A DNA stretch of 6,865 bases from an uncultured Oscillospiraceae bacterium (GCA_934561725.1 CAKTGW010000059.1:1-6865), one strand, 5' to 3'. Shown: positions 1-5,944, counted from the stretch's first letter. Numbers and translations are program-made. Notes: generated by a model not told the origin, from the letters alone.

Positions 1-1
1 T

Positions 2-30
2 ATTATAGCACCATTCTCTCCGTATTTCAA
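2..30 (-). promoter_or_regulatory. Strong sigma-A promoter firing out of the left edge
   Basis: On the minus strand the -35 TTGAAA lies at 30-25, followed by a 17-base spacer and the -10 TATAAT at 7-2. The TG dinucleotide of an extended -10 (TGC before TATAAT) is also present. The -35 includes the mtaB stop codon (29-27). Transcription would start just beyond the left edge, so the gene or RNA it drives cannot be seen. This is a near-consensus match by eye, not a scored prediction. Confidence 0.65.
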
Positions 31-1313
31 ATGATTTTCCCTGTAAGCGTCTGGCCGTCTCTGCCGGTTATTTCAACATATTTTACGATACCGCGAGGCG
101 CATCGCCATCAGAACGTACCTCACAGTAATTATCACTGTGTCCAAGTGCCGCGTTCTCTTCAACGGTCTCAAAAATCACCGGCAGAACTGTCCCCACCTG
201 CGCCTGAAGAAAATCGGCCTGCATACGCTCTGCCACAGCCTGTGCTTCGGCTGCGCGACGGGCTTTGACCGACCGTTCCAGCTGCTCCGGCATAGCCGCC
301 GCCTTTGTCCCCGGCCGGGGTGAGTAGGGAAAAATATGCATGGCGGAAAAACCGCATTTTTCAATAAAGTCCAACGTGGCCCGGTGATCTTCCTCCGTCT
401 CCCCCGGGAAGCCCACGATCAGATCGGCGGTCAGTCCACAGCCCGGAAAATATCGCCGCAGCAGCTCTGTTTTTTCAAAAAAGGTCGCTGTATCATACTT
501 GCGGTTCATGGCCTTCAGAGTAGCATCGCAGCCGCTTTGCAGGGAGAGATGAAAATGCCGGCATACATTCCCCAGCTCGGAAAGCGAACGGCAAAACTCC
601 TCTGTGATCACCGTAGGCTCCAATGAGCCCAGACGCAGACGCAGACCAGGGGCAGCCCGGCTCACGGCGCAGACCAGCGCACACAGATCCTCGCCCGTGC
701 GCAGATCCTTTCCGTAGGATGCTATCTCTATTCCCGTAAGCACCAGCTCGGAAAACCCCTCCGCCTGAAGAGCCATCGCCTGACTCACTGCCGCCGACAC
801 CGGCAGACTGCGCACTCTTCCCCTTGTGTAGGGGATCACGCAATAAGTGCAGAAGTTCACGCATCCATCCTGAATTTTCAGCATGGCCCGTGTACGCCCA
901 TCCGCAGCTCCGGCCGGCAGCTCCTCAAATTCCATACGCCGAAAAGGATCGTCCACGCAGGTTACACTCTCATGCATGGCCAGGCATGCCTCCAGATCCT
1001 CAACAAATTTCAGCTTATCGCCGCTGCCGTAAACAATATCCGCGCCCAGTGCCCGCACATCATCGGGACTCAGCTGTGAAAAGCATCCGCAGACAGCGGT
1101 AACAGCCCCCGGATGATCGTGCTGCATCCGCCGGATCGCCTGCCGGGATTTTCGCCCGCTCTCCGCCGTGACAGCACAGGTATTGATAATGATCACATCC
1201 GCCTGCTCTCCATCCCGGACATCTCTATGCCCACGCTGGCGCAGCAAATTCTCTATGGCCTGTGTTTCATATTGGTTTACCTTGCAGCCAAGAGTGTGGA
1301 CCGCAAACTTCAT
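27..1313 (-). CDS. mtaB: tRNA t6A37 methylthiotransferase MtaB
   Basis: Radical-SAM enzyme, 428 aa, full length for the family. It adds a methylthio group to C2 of N6-threonylcarbamoyladenosine at position 37 of ANN-decoding tRNAs, giving ms2t6A; it acts in the cytosol after the t6A enzymes. The N-terminal UPF0004 domain carries cluster cysteines C10 (TLGCKVNQ), C46 (NTCAVT) and C77 (GCFSQ); C75 is an additional nearby cysteine. The radical-SAM core has CVNFCTYC with C151, C155 and C158, then PYTRGR, which favours MtaB over MiaB or RimO. About residues 372-428 form the C-terminal TRAM RNA-binding domain. The ATG start at 1313 has GGAGGG six bases upstream (1320-1325). It is divergent from the cysteine desulfurase, 86 bases apart. 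MtaB needs two Fe-S clusters and a sulfur source, so that neighbour is a plausible supplier (inference). No frameshift or missing key residue is seen. Confidence 0.95.
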   Translation of the reverse strand: MKFAVHTLGCKVNQYETQAIENLLRQRGHRDVRDGEQADVIIINTCAVTAESGRKSRQAIRRMQHDHPGAVTAVCGCFSQLSPDDVRALGADIVYGSGDKLKFVEDLEACLAMHESVTCVDDPFRRMEFEELPAGAADGRTRAMLKIQDGCVNFCTYCVIPYTRGRVRSLPVSAAVSQAMALQAEGFSELVLTGIEIASYGKDLRTGEDLCALVCAVSRAAPGLRLRLGSLEPTVITEEFCRSLSELGNVCRHFHLSLQSGCDATLKAMNRKYDTATFFEKTELLRRYFPGCGLTADLIVGFPGETEEDHRATLDFIEKCGFSAMHIFPYSPRPGTKAAAMPEQLERSVKARRAAEAQAVAERMQADFLQAQVGTVLPVIFETVEENAALGHSDNYCEVRSDGDAPRGIVKYVEITGRDGQTLTGKII

Positions 1314-1338
1314 TCTGTTCCCTCCAAAAAGAATTGCC

Positions 1339-1367
1339 TTGAGATTTTTACCGAATTATCATATAAT
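1339..1367 (+). promoter_or_regulatory. Cysteine desulfurase promoter
   Basis: The -35 TTGAGA lies at 1339-1344, followed by a 17-base spacer and a consensus -10 TATAAT at 1362-1367. Predicted start is near 1374, giving a leader of about 26 bases that contains AAGGAG at 1386-1391, eight bases before the ATG at 1400. It lies face to face with the mtaB promoter, so RNA polymerase probably cannot occupy both at once. Confidence 0.7.
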
Positions 1368-1369
1368 TC
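1353..1369. repeat. 17-base dyad across the divergent -10 region
   Basis: GAATTAT (1353-1359) and ATAATTC (1363-1369) are perfect inverted copies separated by CAT. The dyad covers the -10 boxes of both divergent promoters. It could be an operator for a dimeric regulator, or simply the by-product of two opposed A/T-rich -10 boxes. I could not match it to the Fur, PerR or Rex consensus. Confidence 0.5.
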
Positions 1370-1387
1370 ATATCAGCTGAAAATCAA
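1358..1387 (-). promoter_or_regulatory. Probable mtaB promoter
   Basis: On the minus strand the -35 TTGATT is at 1387-1382, followed by an 18-base spacer and the -10 TATGAT at 1363-1358. Predicted start is near 1351, giving a leader of about 38 bases. An alternative reading is TTTTCA (1383-1378), 17 bases, GATAAT (1360-1355). Both are weaker than the opposing plus-strand promoter, and the two -10 boxes overlap. Confidence 0.5.
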
Positions 1388-1399
1388 GGAGATAAAAAC

Positions 1400-2536
1400 A
1401 TGAGTGTTTATTTGGATAACGCAGCCACCACCTGCGTCTGCCCCGAGGCTGCGGCAGCAGCCCTTGAGATGATGACTCAAAATTACGGAAACCCCAGTTC
1501 CACCCATACAATGGGACGGCGGGCAAAGGCTGTGCTTGATACCTCCCGCAAGGTCATTTCCGGTGCGCTGGGCTGTCAGCCCGAAGAGCTGTTCTTTACT
1601 TCCTGCGGTTCAGAGAGCGACAACTGGGCAATTCTCTCCGGTGCGGAAGCGCAGAAGCGCATCGGCCGGCACATCATCACGTCCGCAGTTGAGCACGACG
1701 CCGTTCGTAAATCTGTTGACCGTCTGGAAAAGGCAGGCTATGCCATCACACGGCTTGCTCCGCAGCCGGACGGCTCCATCTCACCCGAAAGCGTGGCCAA
1801 CGCACTGCGTCCGGATACCGCGCTCGTCACGCTTATGCTGGTCAATAACGAGACCGGCGCAGTGACGGATATTGCCGCTATCGTCCGTGAAATGAAAAAA
1901 CGCAGCAGCCGCGCACTCCTGCATACCGACGCTGTGCAGGGCTTTCTCAAGATTCCCTTCCGTGCAGATAAGCTTGGCGCAGATCTGATCTCGATCAGCG
2001 GGCACAAAATACACGCCCCTAAAGGCATAGGGGCGCTTTACATCAAAAAAGGGCTTCGCCTGCCGCCCTATATCTGCGGCGGCAGTCAGGAGAGCGGCCT
2101 GCGGGCAGGAACGGAGGCTATGCCGCAGATCGCAGCCTTTGCCGAGGCCGTAAATGTTGCCCGTCCCCTCCTGAATGCCAGTATCCGGCATATGGAAGAA
2201 CTGCGCGCGTTCTGCGCACAGCGCATCCGCAGTGAGATCCCCGACGCGCAGATCCTGCCCTTCGGCGCACCTCACATCATGAGTCTCTCACTGCCCGGAT
2301 ACAAGAGTGAAGTGCTCATGAACTTTCTGGAAGCCCGTGAAATCTATGTTTCCAAAAGCTCTGCATGCAAGAAGGGCGCCCGCAGCCATGTACTGGAAGC
2401 GATCGGACTGAAAAACGATGTGATCGACGGGGCGATCCGTCTTGGCTTTTCAAGATTCACCACCATGGATGAGATCAACAGCTTCTGTACTGCTCTGAAG
2501 CAGGCACACGATCAGCTGTTCACTGTTCTTCGATGA
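1400..2536 (+). CDS. Cysteine desulfurase, NifS/IscS family
   Basis: PLP-dependent fold-type I enzyme, 378 aa, usual length. It removes sulfur from L-cysteine as an enzyme persulfide plus alanine and hands it to Fe-S assembly or tRNA thiolation. The N terminus YLDNAATT is diagnostic. Visible residues are H99 (VEHD, stacks on PLP), N150 (NNETG), D177 and Q180 (HTDAVQG), PLP-lysine K203 (SGHK), and the persulfide cysteine C323 in SKSSACKKG. The phosphate-binding segment reads TSCGSESDN (67-75) and the later loop LRAGTEA, both slight variants of the IscS forms. ATG at 1400 with AAGGAG eight bases upstream is clear. No iscU, iscR, thiI or mnmA is adjacent here, so its partner is unknown; the nearest sulfur-using gene is divergent mtaB. 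Its last 17 bases overlap the 3' end of the opposing AI-2E gene. IscS, NifS and ThiI-partner roles cannot be separated from sequence, so no symbol is given. Confidence 0.93.
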   Translation: MSVYLDNAATTCVCPEAAAAALEMMTQNYGNPSSTHTMGRRAKAVLDTSRKVISGALGCQPEELFFTSCGSESDNWAILSGAEAQKRIGRHIITSAVEHDAVRKSVDRLEKAGYAITRLAPQPDGSISPESVANALRPDTALVTLMLVNNETGAVTDIAAIVREMKKRSSRALLHTDAVQGFLKIPFRADKLGADLISISGHKIHAPKGIGALYIKKGLRLPPYICGGSQESGLRAGTEAMPQIAAFAEAVNVARPLLNASIRHMEELRAFCAQRIRSEIPDAQILPFGAPHIMSLSLPGYKSEVLMNFLEAREIYVSKSSACKKGARSHVLEAIGLKNDVIDGAIRLGFSRFTTMDEINSFCTALKQAHDQLFTVLR

Positions 2537-3809
2537 TCTCTTCGGGAATGTCCTCCCCCTCCTTACGCACAGGCTCGTGCGTAACCGGATCCAAATGATC
2601 CAGGCATGTATACTTCGCGGTCTCCGTCGGGAGGCCGCGTTTTTTTAACAGAGTCTCTACCAGATAATTAAAGCCGGTGCTGAGAATAACGAATACCGGC
2701 ACGCCGACCAGCATACCCATAAAGCCGAACAGCCCGCTTCCGACTATAATGGCAAACATGACCCAGAAGCCGCTGATGCCAACGCTGTTTCCCAAAATAT
2801 GCGGACCGAGAATATTTCCGTCAAACTGCTGAAGCGCCAGAATAAACACCAGGAAGATCAGGCATTTGAACGGATCGACCATCAGGACAAAGAAGGCACT
2901 GGGGACGGCTCCGATAAACGGGCCAAAATAGGGAATAACATTCGTCACGCCCACAATAACGGCGATCAGCGTGGCATACGGGATATTCAGCAGTGAACAG
3001 CCAATATAGCAAAGCACGCCGATAATGGCAGAATCCACCAGTTTGCCGCCCAGGAAGCCCATAAACACGCGATCAATGAATGCCAGGCTGCGCAAAACGC
3101 TCTCCACCTGCTCCACCGGCATCAGACTATAGAGAATACGCTTGATCTGCCCGCCGAACTTTTCCTTATTGTACAGCAGGTAGCAGGAGACGATGATACC
3201 GATAAACAGATCCATCAGCGTTGAAAACACGATCTTCAGGCTGCTGGAAATAATATCGACCAGATTCTGCATGCTTTGCAGCTGCGGCTGCAGATCATTG
3301 GACAGCCAGTTTGTCAGATTCCGGTAAAGCTTGTCCACGATTTCCTGCACCTGTGTCTCGATCTCCGGATAATCAGCCAGCAGATCCAGCAGCCTCTGAT
3401 TCATGGAGACCAGATAATCAGGCAGGGCCATGATAATGCTGCGTATGCTTTCATAAAAGCGCGGTGCGATCAGCCAAATCAGAGAGGACACCAGAGTCAG
3501 TGCCACAATGATACTCGTTACAACAGAGAGCGTGCGGGCAATAGCAAAACGGGCACGCTCTTTTTTTGCGATCCGCTCTGACAGAGGTCCAAACAGATTG
3601 TGCTGAAAAAACTTCATCATCGGGCACAGGAGATAAGCGATCACCGCGCCCCATATAAACGGCGAGAGGATCTTTAAAAAGTTCATAAGCGCAGCACTGA
3701 TGAACTCCAGCCTCTGGAAAATCATATAAAAGACGATACAGCACAATATCACCAGCAGGGCAGTAACGCCCGCATAAAGATACTTGCTGTCCCACTTGAA
3801 ATCTTTCAT
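2520..3809 (-). CDS. AI-2E family transporter (putative permease)
   Basis: Polytopic membrane protein of the AI-2E/UPF0118 family (PF01594), 429 aa. Members export small molecules or act as ion antiporters; the substrate here cannot be told, and the autoinducer name should not be taken literally. Hydrophobic segments are near residues 11-31, 48-64, 92-115, 191-212, 258-274, 278-310, 316-327 and 345-385. A more polar stretch at about 116-190 between the third and fourth segments is typical. Family motifs include VTNVIPYFGPFIGAVPS (288-304) and GNILGPHILGNSVG (331-344). The tail (about 387-429) is charged and ends EEIIEEQ. An in-frame start at 3863 would add 18 residues, but it lies upstream of the promoter -35, whereas ATG 3809 has GGAGGTGA four bases upstream; I choose 3809. 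The 3' end overlaps the opposing desulfurase by 17 bases. It has its own promoter, so it is probably monocistronic. Confidence 0.92.
   Translation of the reverse strand: MKDFKWDSKYLYAGVTALLVILCCIVFYMIFQRLEFISAALMNFLKILSPFIWGAVIAYLLCPMMKFFQHNLFGPLSERIAKKERARFAIARTLSVVTSIIVALTLVSSLIWLIAPRFYESIRSIIMALPDYLVSMNQRLLDLLADYPEIETQVQEIVDKLYRNLTNWLSNDLQPQLQSMQNLVDIISSSLKIVFSTLMDLFIGIIVSCYLLYNKEKFGGQIKRILYSLMPVEQVESVLRSLAFIDRVFMGFLGGKLVDSAIIGVLCYIGCSLLNIPYATLIAVIVGVTNVIPYFGPFIGAVPSAFFVLMVDPFKCLIFLVFILALQQFDGNILGPHILGNSVGISGFWVMFAIIVGSGLFGFMGMLVGVPVFVILSTGFNYLVETLLKKRGLPTETAKYTCLDHLDPVTHEPVRKEGEDIPEEIIEEQ
2563..2584. repeat. 8-bp inverted repeat beyond the desulfurase stop
   Basis: TTACGCAC (2563-2570) and GTGCGTAA (2577-2584) are perfect inverted arms with a six-base loop. 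It begins 27 bases after the desulfurase stop codon and lies inside the antisense AI-2E reading frame, in its charged tail. Neither side has a T-run, so it is not a standard intrinsic terminator. It could stabilise a read-through 3' end or be chance. Confidence 0.4.
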
Positions 3810-3813
3810 TGTT

Positions 3814-3821
3814 TCACCTCC
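3814..3821 (-). promoter_or_regulatory. Start-deciding ribosome binding site, AI-2E gene
   Basis: GGAGGTGA on the minus strand, ending four bases before ATG 3809. It is almost perfectly complementary to the 16S rRNA tail and fixes the start here rather than at 3863. Confidence 0.85.
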
Positions 3822-3831
3822 GACAGACAAT

Positions 3832-3860
3832 ATTTTACATGATTGAAGATTTTGCGTCAA
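3832..3860 (-). promoter_or_regulatory. AI-2E gene promoter
   Basis: On the minus strand the -35 TTGACG is at 3860-3855, followed by a 17-base spacer and the -10 TAAAAT at 3837-3832. Predicted start is near 3825, giving a very short leader of about 16 bases that is nearly all ribosome site. It lies between the P-loop gene's terminator and the start codon, supporting independent transcription. Confidence 0.7.
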
Positions 3861-3903
3861 CAAAGAAGCTATTTTTATTTTGTTAAGAAAGCTTTAACTG
3901 ATA

Positions 3904-3940
3904 AAATCAAAAAGCCGGCGGCGGAAATATCCGCCGCCGG
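3904..3940 (-). terminator. Strong intrinsic terminator of the P-loop ATPase gene
   Basis: A perfect 10-bp G/C stem, CCGGCGGCGG (3915-3924) against CCGCCGCCGG (3931-3940), encloses a six-base A/T loop. Reading on the minus strand it is followed by CTTTTTGATTTTAT. It begins 17 bases after the stop codon at 3958. On the plus strand the far side lacks a T-run, so it acts leftward only. It insulates the AI-2E gene from upstream transcription. Confidence 0.88.
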
Positions 3941-3957
3941 ACTGTATAGACGAATTT

Positions 3958-4368
3958 TTAGAAATACTTGGTGATGCTCTCGGGCAGGCCGGCCACATCG
4001 GCGCTGGCACTGACAGTGAACTTTACATTTTCCTTCTCGCTGAAAGCATCCATCCAGCTCAGCAGCTCAGATACAGCCTCATTGGAGGTATCATCCAGCA
4101 TTCTGAAGAAGTTATCAATGAAAACATGGGTAATATCGTAGTTACCGGCATGGATACCGCTGATAAATCCCTTGAACTGTGCATTGCTGGAAATGCTGTA
4201 ATCGCTGCCGTGTACCAGACGAACAGTATACGGAATGTCATAAATGAGCTTTTTATCTTTGTCAATGAAAATGATGTCTCCATTTTCGGCTTCGATGGCG
4301 CTCTTGAGAAGATCCATCATCTTCTTCGTCTTGCCGGAACCCTTGAGACCCATAATGAGTTTTACCAA
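3958..4368 (-). CDS. Small P-loop ATPase, uncharacterised clostridial family
   Basis: A 136-aa single-domain P-loop NTPase. Walker A is GLKGSGKT (residues 7-14, K13), a Walker B-like strand is HVFID (81-85, D85), and a sensor-like strand FTVSAS is at 117-122. No signal peptide or membrane segment is seen, so it is probably cytosolic. I recall similar short proteins in Clostridia, often auto-named twitching motility protein PilT; this one lacks the PilT length and domains, and no pilus gene is near, so that name is not supported. Function is unknown. Start: GTG at 4377 is only one base from AAGGAG (4379-4384), too close; TTG at 4368 lies ten bases away and gives MVKLIMGLKGSGKT, the N terminus I expect for the family. 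The 4377 start would add three residues. It has its own promoter and a strong terminator, so it appears to be a single-gene unit. Confidence 0.8.
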   Translation of the reverse strand: MVKLIMGLKGSGKTKKMMDLLKSAIEAENGDIIFIDKDKKLIYDIPYTVRLVHGSDYSISSNAQFKGFISGIHAGNYDITHVFIDNFFRMLDDTSNEAVSELLSWMDAFSEKENVKFTVSASADVAGLPESITKYF

Positions 4369-4378
4369 ATGAACCACG

Positions 4379-4384
4379 CTCCTT
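4379..4384 (-). promoter_or_regulatory. Start-deciding ribosome binding site, P-loop gene
   Basis: AAGGAG on the minus strand. The gap is one base to GTG 4377 and ten bases to TTG 4368, which favours the TTG start. Confidence 0.65.
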
Positions 4385-4396
4385 CTAATGTTTACA

Positions 4397-4422
4397 GCAC
4401 CGCAGCGTGTCCTCTACGATGC
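4397..4422 (-). other. 5'-terminal leader hairpin, P-loop gene
   Basis: In the minus-strand transcript GCATCGTAG (4422-4414) can pair with CTGCGGTGC (4405-4397) around an eight-base loop: nine pairs, two of them G-U. The predicted transcription start is near 4422, so the mRNA would open with this stem. A role in protecting the 5' end is inference. Confidence 0.45.
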
Positions 4423-4428
4423 ACTTAT

Positions 4429-4457
4429 ATGTTACCATCTTTTTACTAAAACTTCAA
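4429..4457 (-). promoter_or_regulatory. P-loop ATPase gene promoter
   Basis: On the minus strand the -35 TTGAAG is at 4457-4452, followed by a 17-base spacer and the -10 TAACAT at 4434-4429. Predicted start is near 4422, with a leader of about 54 bases. No convincing terminator lies between the pgi stop (4480) and this promoter, so some read-through from pgi is possible. Confidence 0.65.
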
Positions 4458-4479
4458 CGCATTTTTAAACTTTTGCCGA

Positions 4480-5763
4480 TTATTCACAAACGTCCGCCGG
4501 CTCGCCCAGCATTTTAAACATATTTTTCTTATAAGCCTCTACACCGGGTTGATCAAAAGGATTCACTCCGGACATGTATCCGGAAATCGCACAGGCCATT
4601 TCAAAGAAGCAGACCAGCGCCGCAAAACCCTCTTCATCCCGCCGCGTAACACTTATGCCGATATTGGGCAGGCCGCCGGAAATATGAGCCGCTCTGACCG
4701 CATCACGTGCCACCCGGCACACCTCGGCAAAGTCTCTGCCGGCCAGATAATTCAAGCCGTCCGGATCTCCCATGGCAAAGGGGACCTCAAACTGTGTCAG
4801 ACTCTCTTCAAAGCTCACGATCGTCTCCATCATCGTGCGGGGACCATCCTGAATGTACTGTCCCATGGAATGCAGGTCAGCCGTGAATTCTACGGATGCC
4901 GGGAAGATACCAACACCGTTTTTTCCCTCGCTCTCACCGAACAGCTGCTTCCACCACTCGCCCATATAGCGGAACCGGGGCTCATAGCAGCCCAGGATCT
5001 CTATTCCCCGTCCGCCCTGATAAAGGCTCTGTCTTGCCGCCGCATACTGCCATGCGGGGTTTTCCGGGCTGCGCAGATTCAGCTGCTCCATCTCGTCTGC
5101 GGCAGCATGGATGACCCGGCGCACATCAATGCCGGCCACAGCCATAGGCAGAAGTCCGACCGCCGACAGGACGCTGTAGCGTCCGCCTACATCATCTGGA
5201 ACTACAAAGCACTCATAGCCCTCTGAGCTTGCCAAAGCCCGTAAGGCGCCTTTAGAGGCGTCTGTAGTGGCATAAATACGCTTACGTGCCGCAGCTGCAC
5301 CGTATTTCTGCTCCAATCTGGACTTGAACACACGAAAAGCCAGCGCCGGCTCCAACGTCGTTCCGGACTTGGAGATCACATTGACAGAAAAGTCTCTGTC
5401 CCCCAGCGCCGCAAGGATCTCGTTCAGTGCATCCGGAGACAGGCCGTTTCCGGCAAAATAAACATCCGGCCCCTGGCGTTCGGCGCAGGCCAGCAGCTCA
5501 ATAGCCGCGCGGGCGCCCAAATATGAACCCCCAATCCCCACCACGACCAGCGCCTGGGAATTGCTGCGAATTTTTTCCGCCGCATTGATGATCCCGCGCA
5601 GCTCCGTGTCCTGTATTCTCCGCGGCAGTTCGATCCAACCGGTAAATTCATGTCCCGCGCCGGTGCCATCGGCAAGTGTCCGATGAGCCTGAGCCGCCAT
5701 TGCATAATTGGGTCCCGCTCCATCGAAAAAATGCTCGGCTCCTGTCAAATCGACTTTTACCAT
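4480..5763 (-). CDS. pgi: Glucose-6-phosphate isomerase
   Basis: Cytosolic glycolytic enzyme interconverting glucose 6-phosphate and fructose 6-phosphate. At 427 aa it is slightly shorter than the roughly 450-aa Bacillus type and complete. Visible features are GIGGSYLGA (76-84), the phosphate-binding SKSGTT (131-136), DDVGGRYS with R195, FGESEGKNG with the expected catalytic base E277, DLHSMGQ with H298 for ring opening, and YKKNM near the C terminus with K412. Residue roles are by alignment from memory to rabbit and Geobacillus enzymes. Start: ATG 5763 has AAGGAG eleven bases upstream and gives MVKVDL, a usual beginning. An in-frame TTG at 5787 with GGAG six bases upstream would add eight residues and is less likely. 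It has its own promoter 80 bases upstream of the start, and is separated from the DacF-like gene by 181 bases. Confidence 0.95.
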   Translation of the reverse strand: MVKVDLTGAEHFFDGAGPNYAMAAQAHRTLADGTGAGHEFTGWIELPRRIQDTELRGIINAAEKIRSNSQALVVVGIGGSYLGARAAIELLACAERQGPDVYFAGNGLSPDALNEILAALGDRDFSVNVISKSGTTLEPALAFRVFKSRLEQKYGAAAARKRIYATTDASKGALRALASSEGYECFVVPDDVGGRYSVLSAVGLLPMAVAGIDVRRVIHAAADEMEQLNLRSPENPAWQYAAARQSLYQGGRGIEILGCYEPRFRYMGEWWKQLFGESEGKNGVGIFPASVEFTADLHSMGQYIQDGPRTMMETIVSFEESLTQFEVPFAMGDPDGLNYLAGRDFAEVCRVARDAVRAAHISGGLPNIGISVTRRDEEGFAALVCFFEMACAISGYMSGVNPFDQPGVEAYKKNMFKMLGEPADVCE

Positions 5764-5774
5764 CTTACTCGCAG

Positions 5775-5780
5775 CTCCTT
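5775..5780 (-). promoter_or_regulatory. Ribosome binding site of pgi
   Basis: AAGGAG on the minus strand, eleven bases before ATG 5763. The spacing is on the long side but acceptable. It supports ATG 5763 over TTG 5787, which lies upstream of this site. Confidence 0.6.
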
Positions 5781-5795
5781 GTATCAATCAAAGCT

Positions 5796-5833
5796 CCACC
5801 GTATAAAAGCCGATCATTCCGGTCATACGGCGG
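5796..5833 (-). other. Leader hairpin of pgi
   Basis: In the minus-strand transcript CCGCCGTAT (5833-5825) can pair with ATACGGTGG (5804-5796): nine pairs, one G-U. The 20-base apical part can form a further three pairs (CCG with CGG). The predicted start is near 5836, so the stem begins about three bases into the mRNA. No T-run follows, so it is not an attenuator of the intrinsic type. Confidence 0.5.
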
Positions 5834-5841
5834 TACGTATG
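5824..5841. repeat. Dyad at the pgi transcription start
   Basis: CATACG (5824-5829) and CGTATG (5836-5841) are perfect inverted copies six bases apart, placed directly downstream of the pgi -10. This is a position where a repressor could block initiation. No known regulator site was recognised. Confidence 0.35.
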
Positions 5842-5842
5842 T

Positions 5843-5871
5843 ATTTTACTCTCTTTTCCAGTATATTTCAA
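5843..5871 (-). promoter_or_regulatory. pgi promoter
   Basis: On the minus strand the -35 TTGAAA is at 5871-5866, followed by a 17-base spacer and the -10 TAAAAT at 5848-5843. Predicted start is near 5836, giving a leader of about 73 bases that can fold into a stem-loop. Confidence 0.72.
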
Positions 5872-5897
5872 CTGCCTTTTTTAGTCGAAGTGGGGCG

Positions 5898-5928
5898 AAA
5901 AAGCGCATATGCACCTATTTTCAGCGCT
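5898..5928 (-). terminator. Weak possible terminator of the DacF-like gene
   Basis: On the minus strand AGCGC (5928-5924) can pair with GCGCT (5906-5902) around a 17-base loop, followed by a T-run (five T at 5902-5898, the first shared with the stem). It starts 16 bases after the stop codon at 5945. The stem is short and the loop long, so termination may be partial. Confidence 0.35.
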
Positions 5929-5944
5929 CAATGGGGAATTTATA

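Noticed and set aside
2014..2035. 7-bp G/C inverted repeat CGCCCCT/AGGGGCG in the desulfurase gene
   Set aside because: It sits over the conserved codons around the PLP lysine region, mid-gene, with no T-run; codon constraint explains it better than a regulatory role.
1781..2275. Minus-strand open frame of 164 codons inside the cysteine desulfurase
   Set aside because: It is antisense to conserved PLP-enzyme motifs, with no ribosome site and no recognisable product.
3810..3863. N-terminal extension of 18 residues on the AI-2E protein
   Set aside because: The upstream start lies before the promoter -35, whereas a near-perfect ribosome site serves ATG 3809.
3880..3898. Rex-like site TTGTTAA ... 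TTAAC upstream of the AI-2E promoter
   Set aside because: The arms are seven bases apart rather than the four of the Rex consensus and the right arm is incomplete, so I do not call it.
3958..4368. PilT or type IV pilus system
   Set aside because: The P-loop protein is far too short for PilT, lacks its other domains, and no pilus genes are nearby.
4549..5226. Long open frame of 225 codons on the plus strand opposite pgi
   Set aside because: It lies wholly inside the well-supported pgi frame, has no recognisable domain or ribosome site, and reads as low-similarity antisense sequence.
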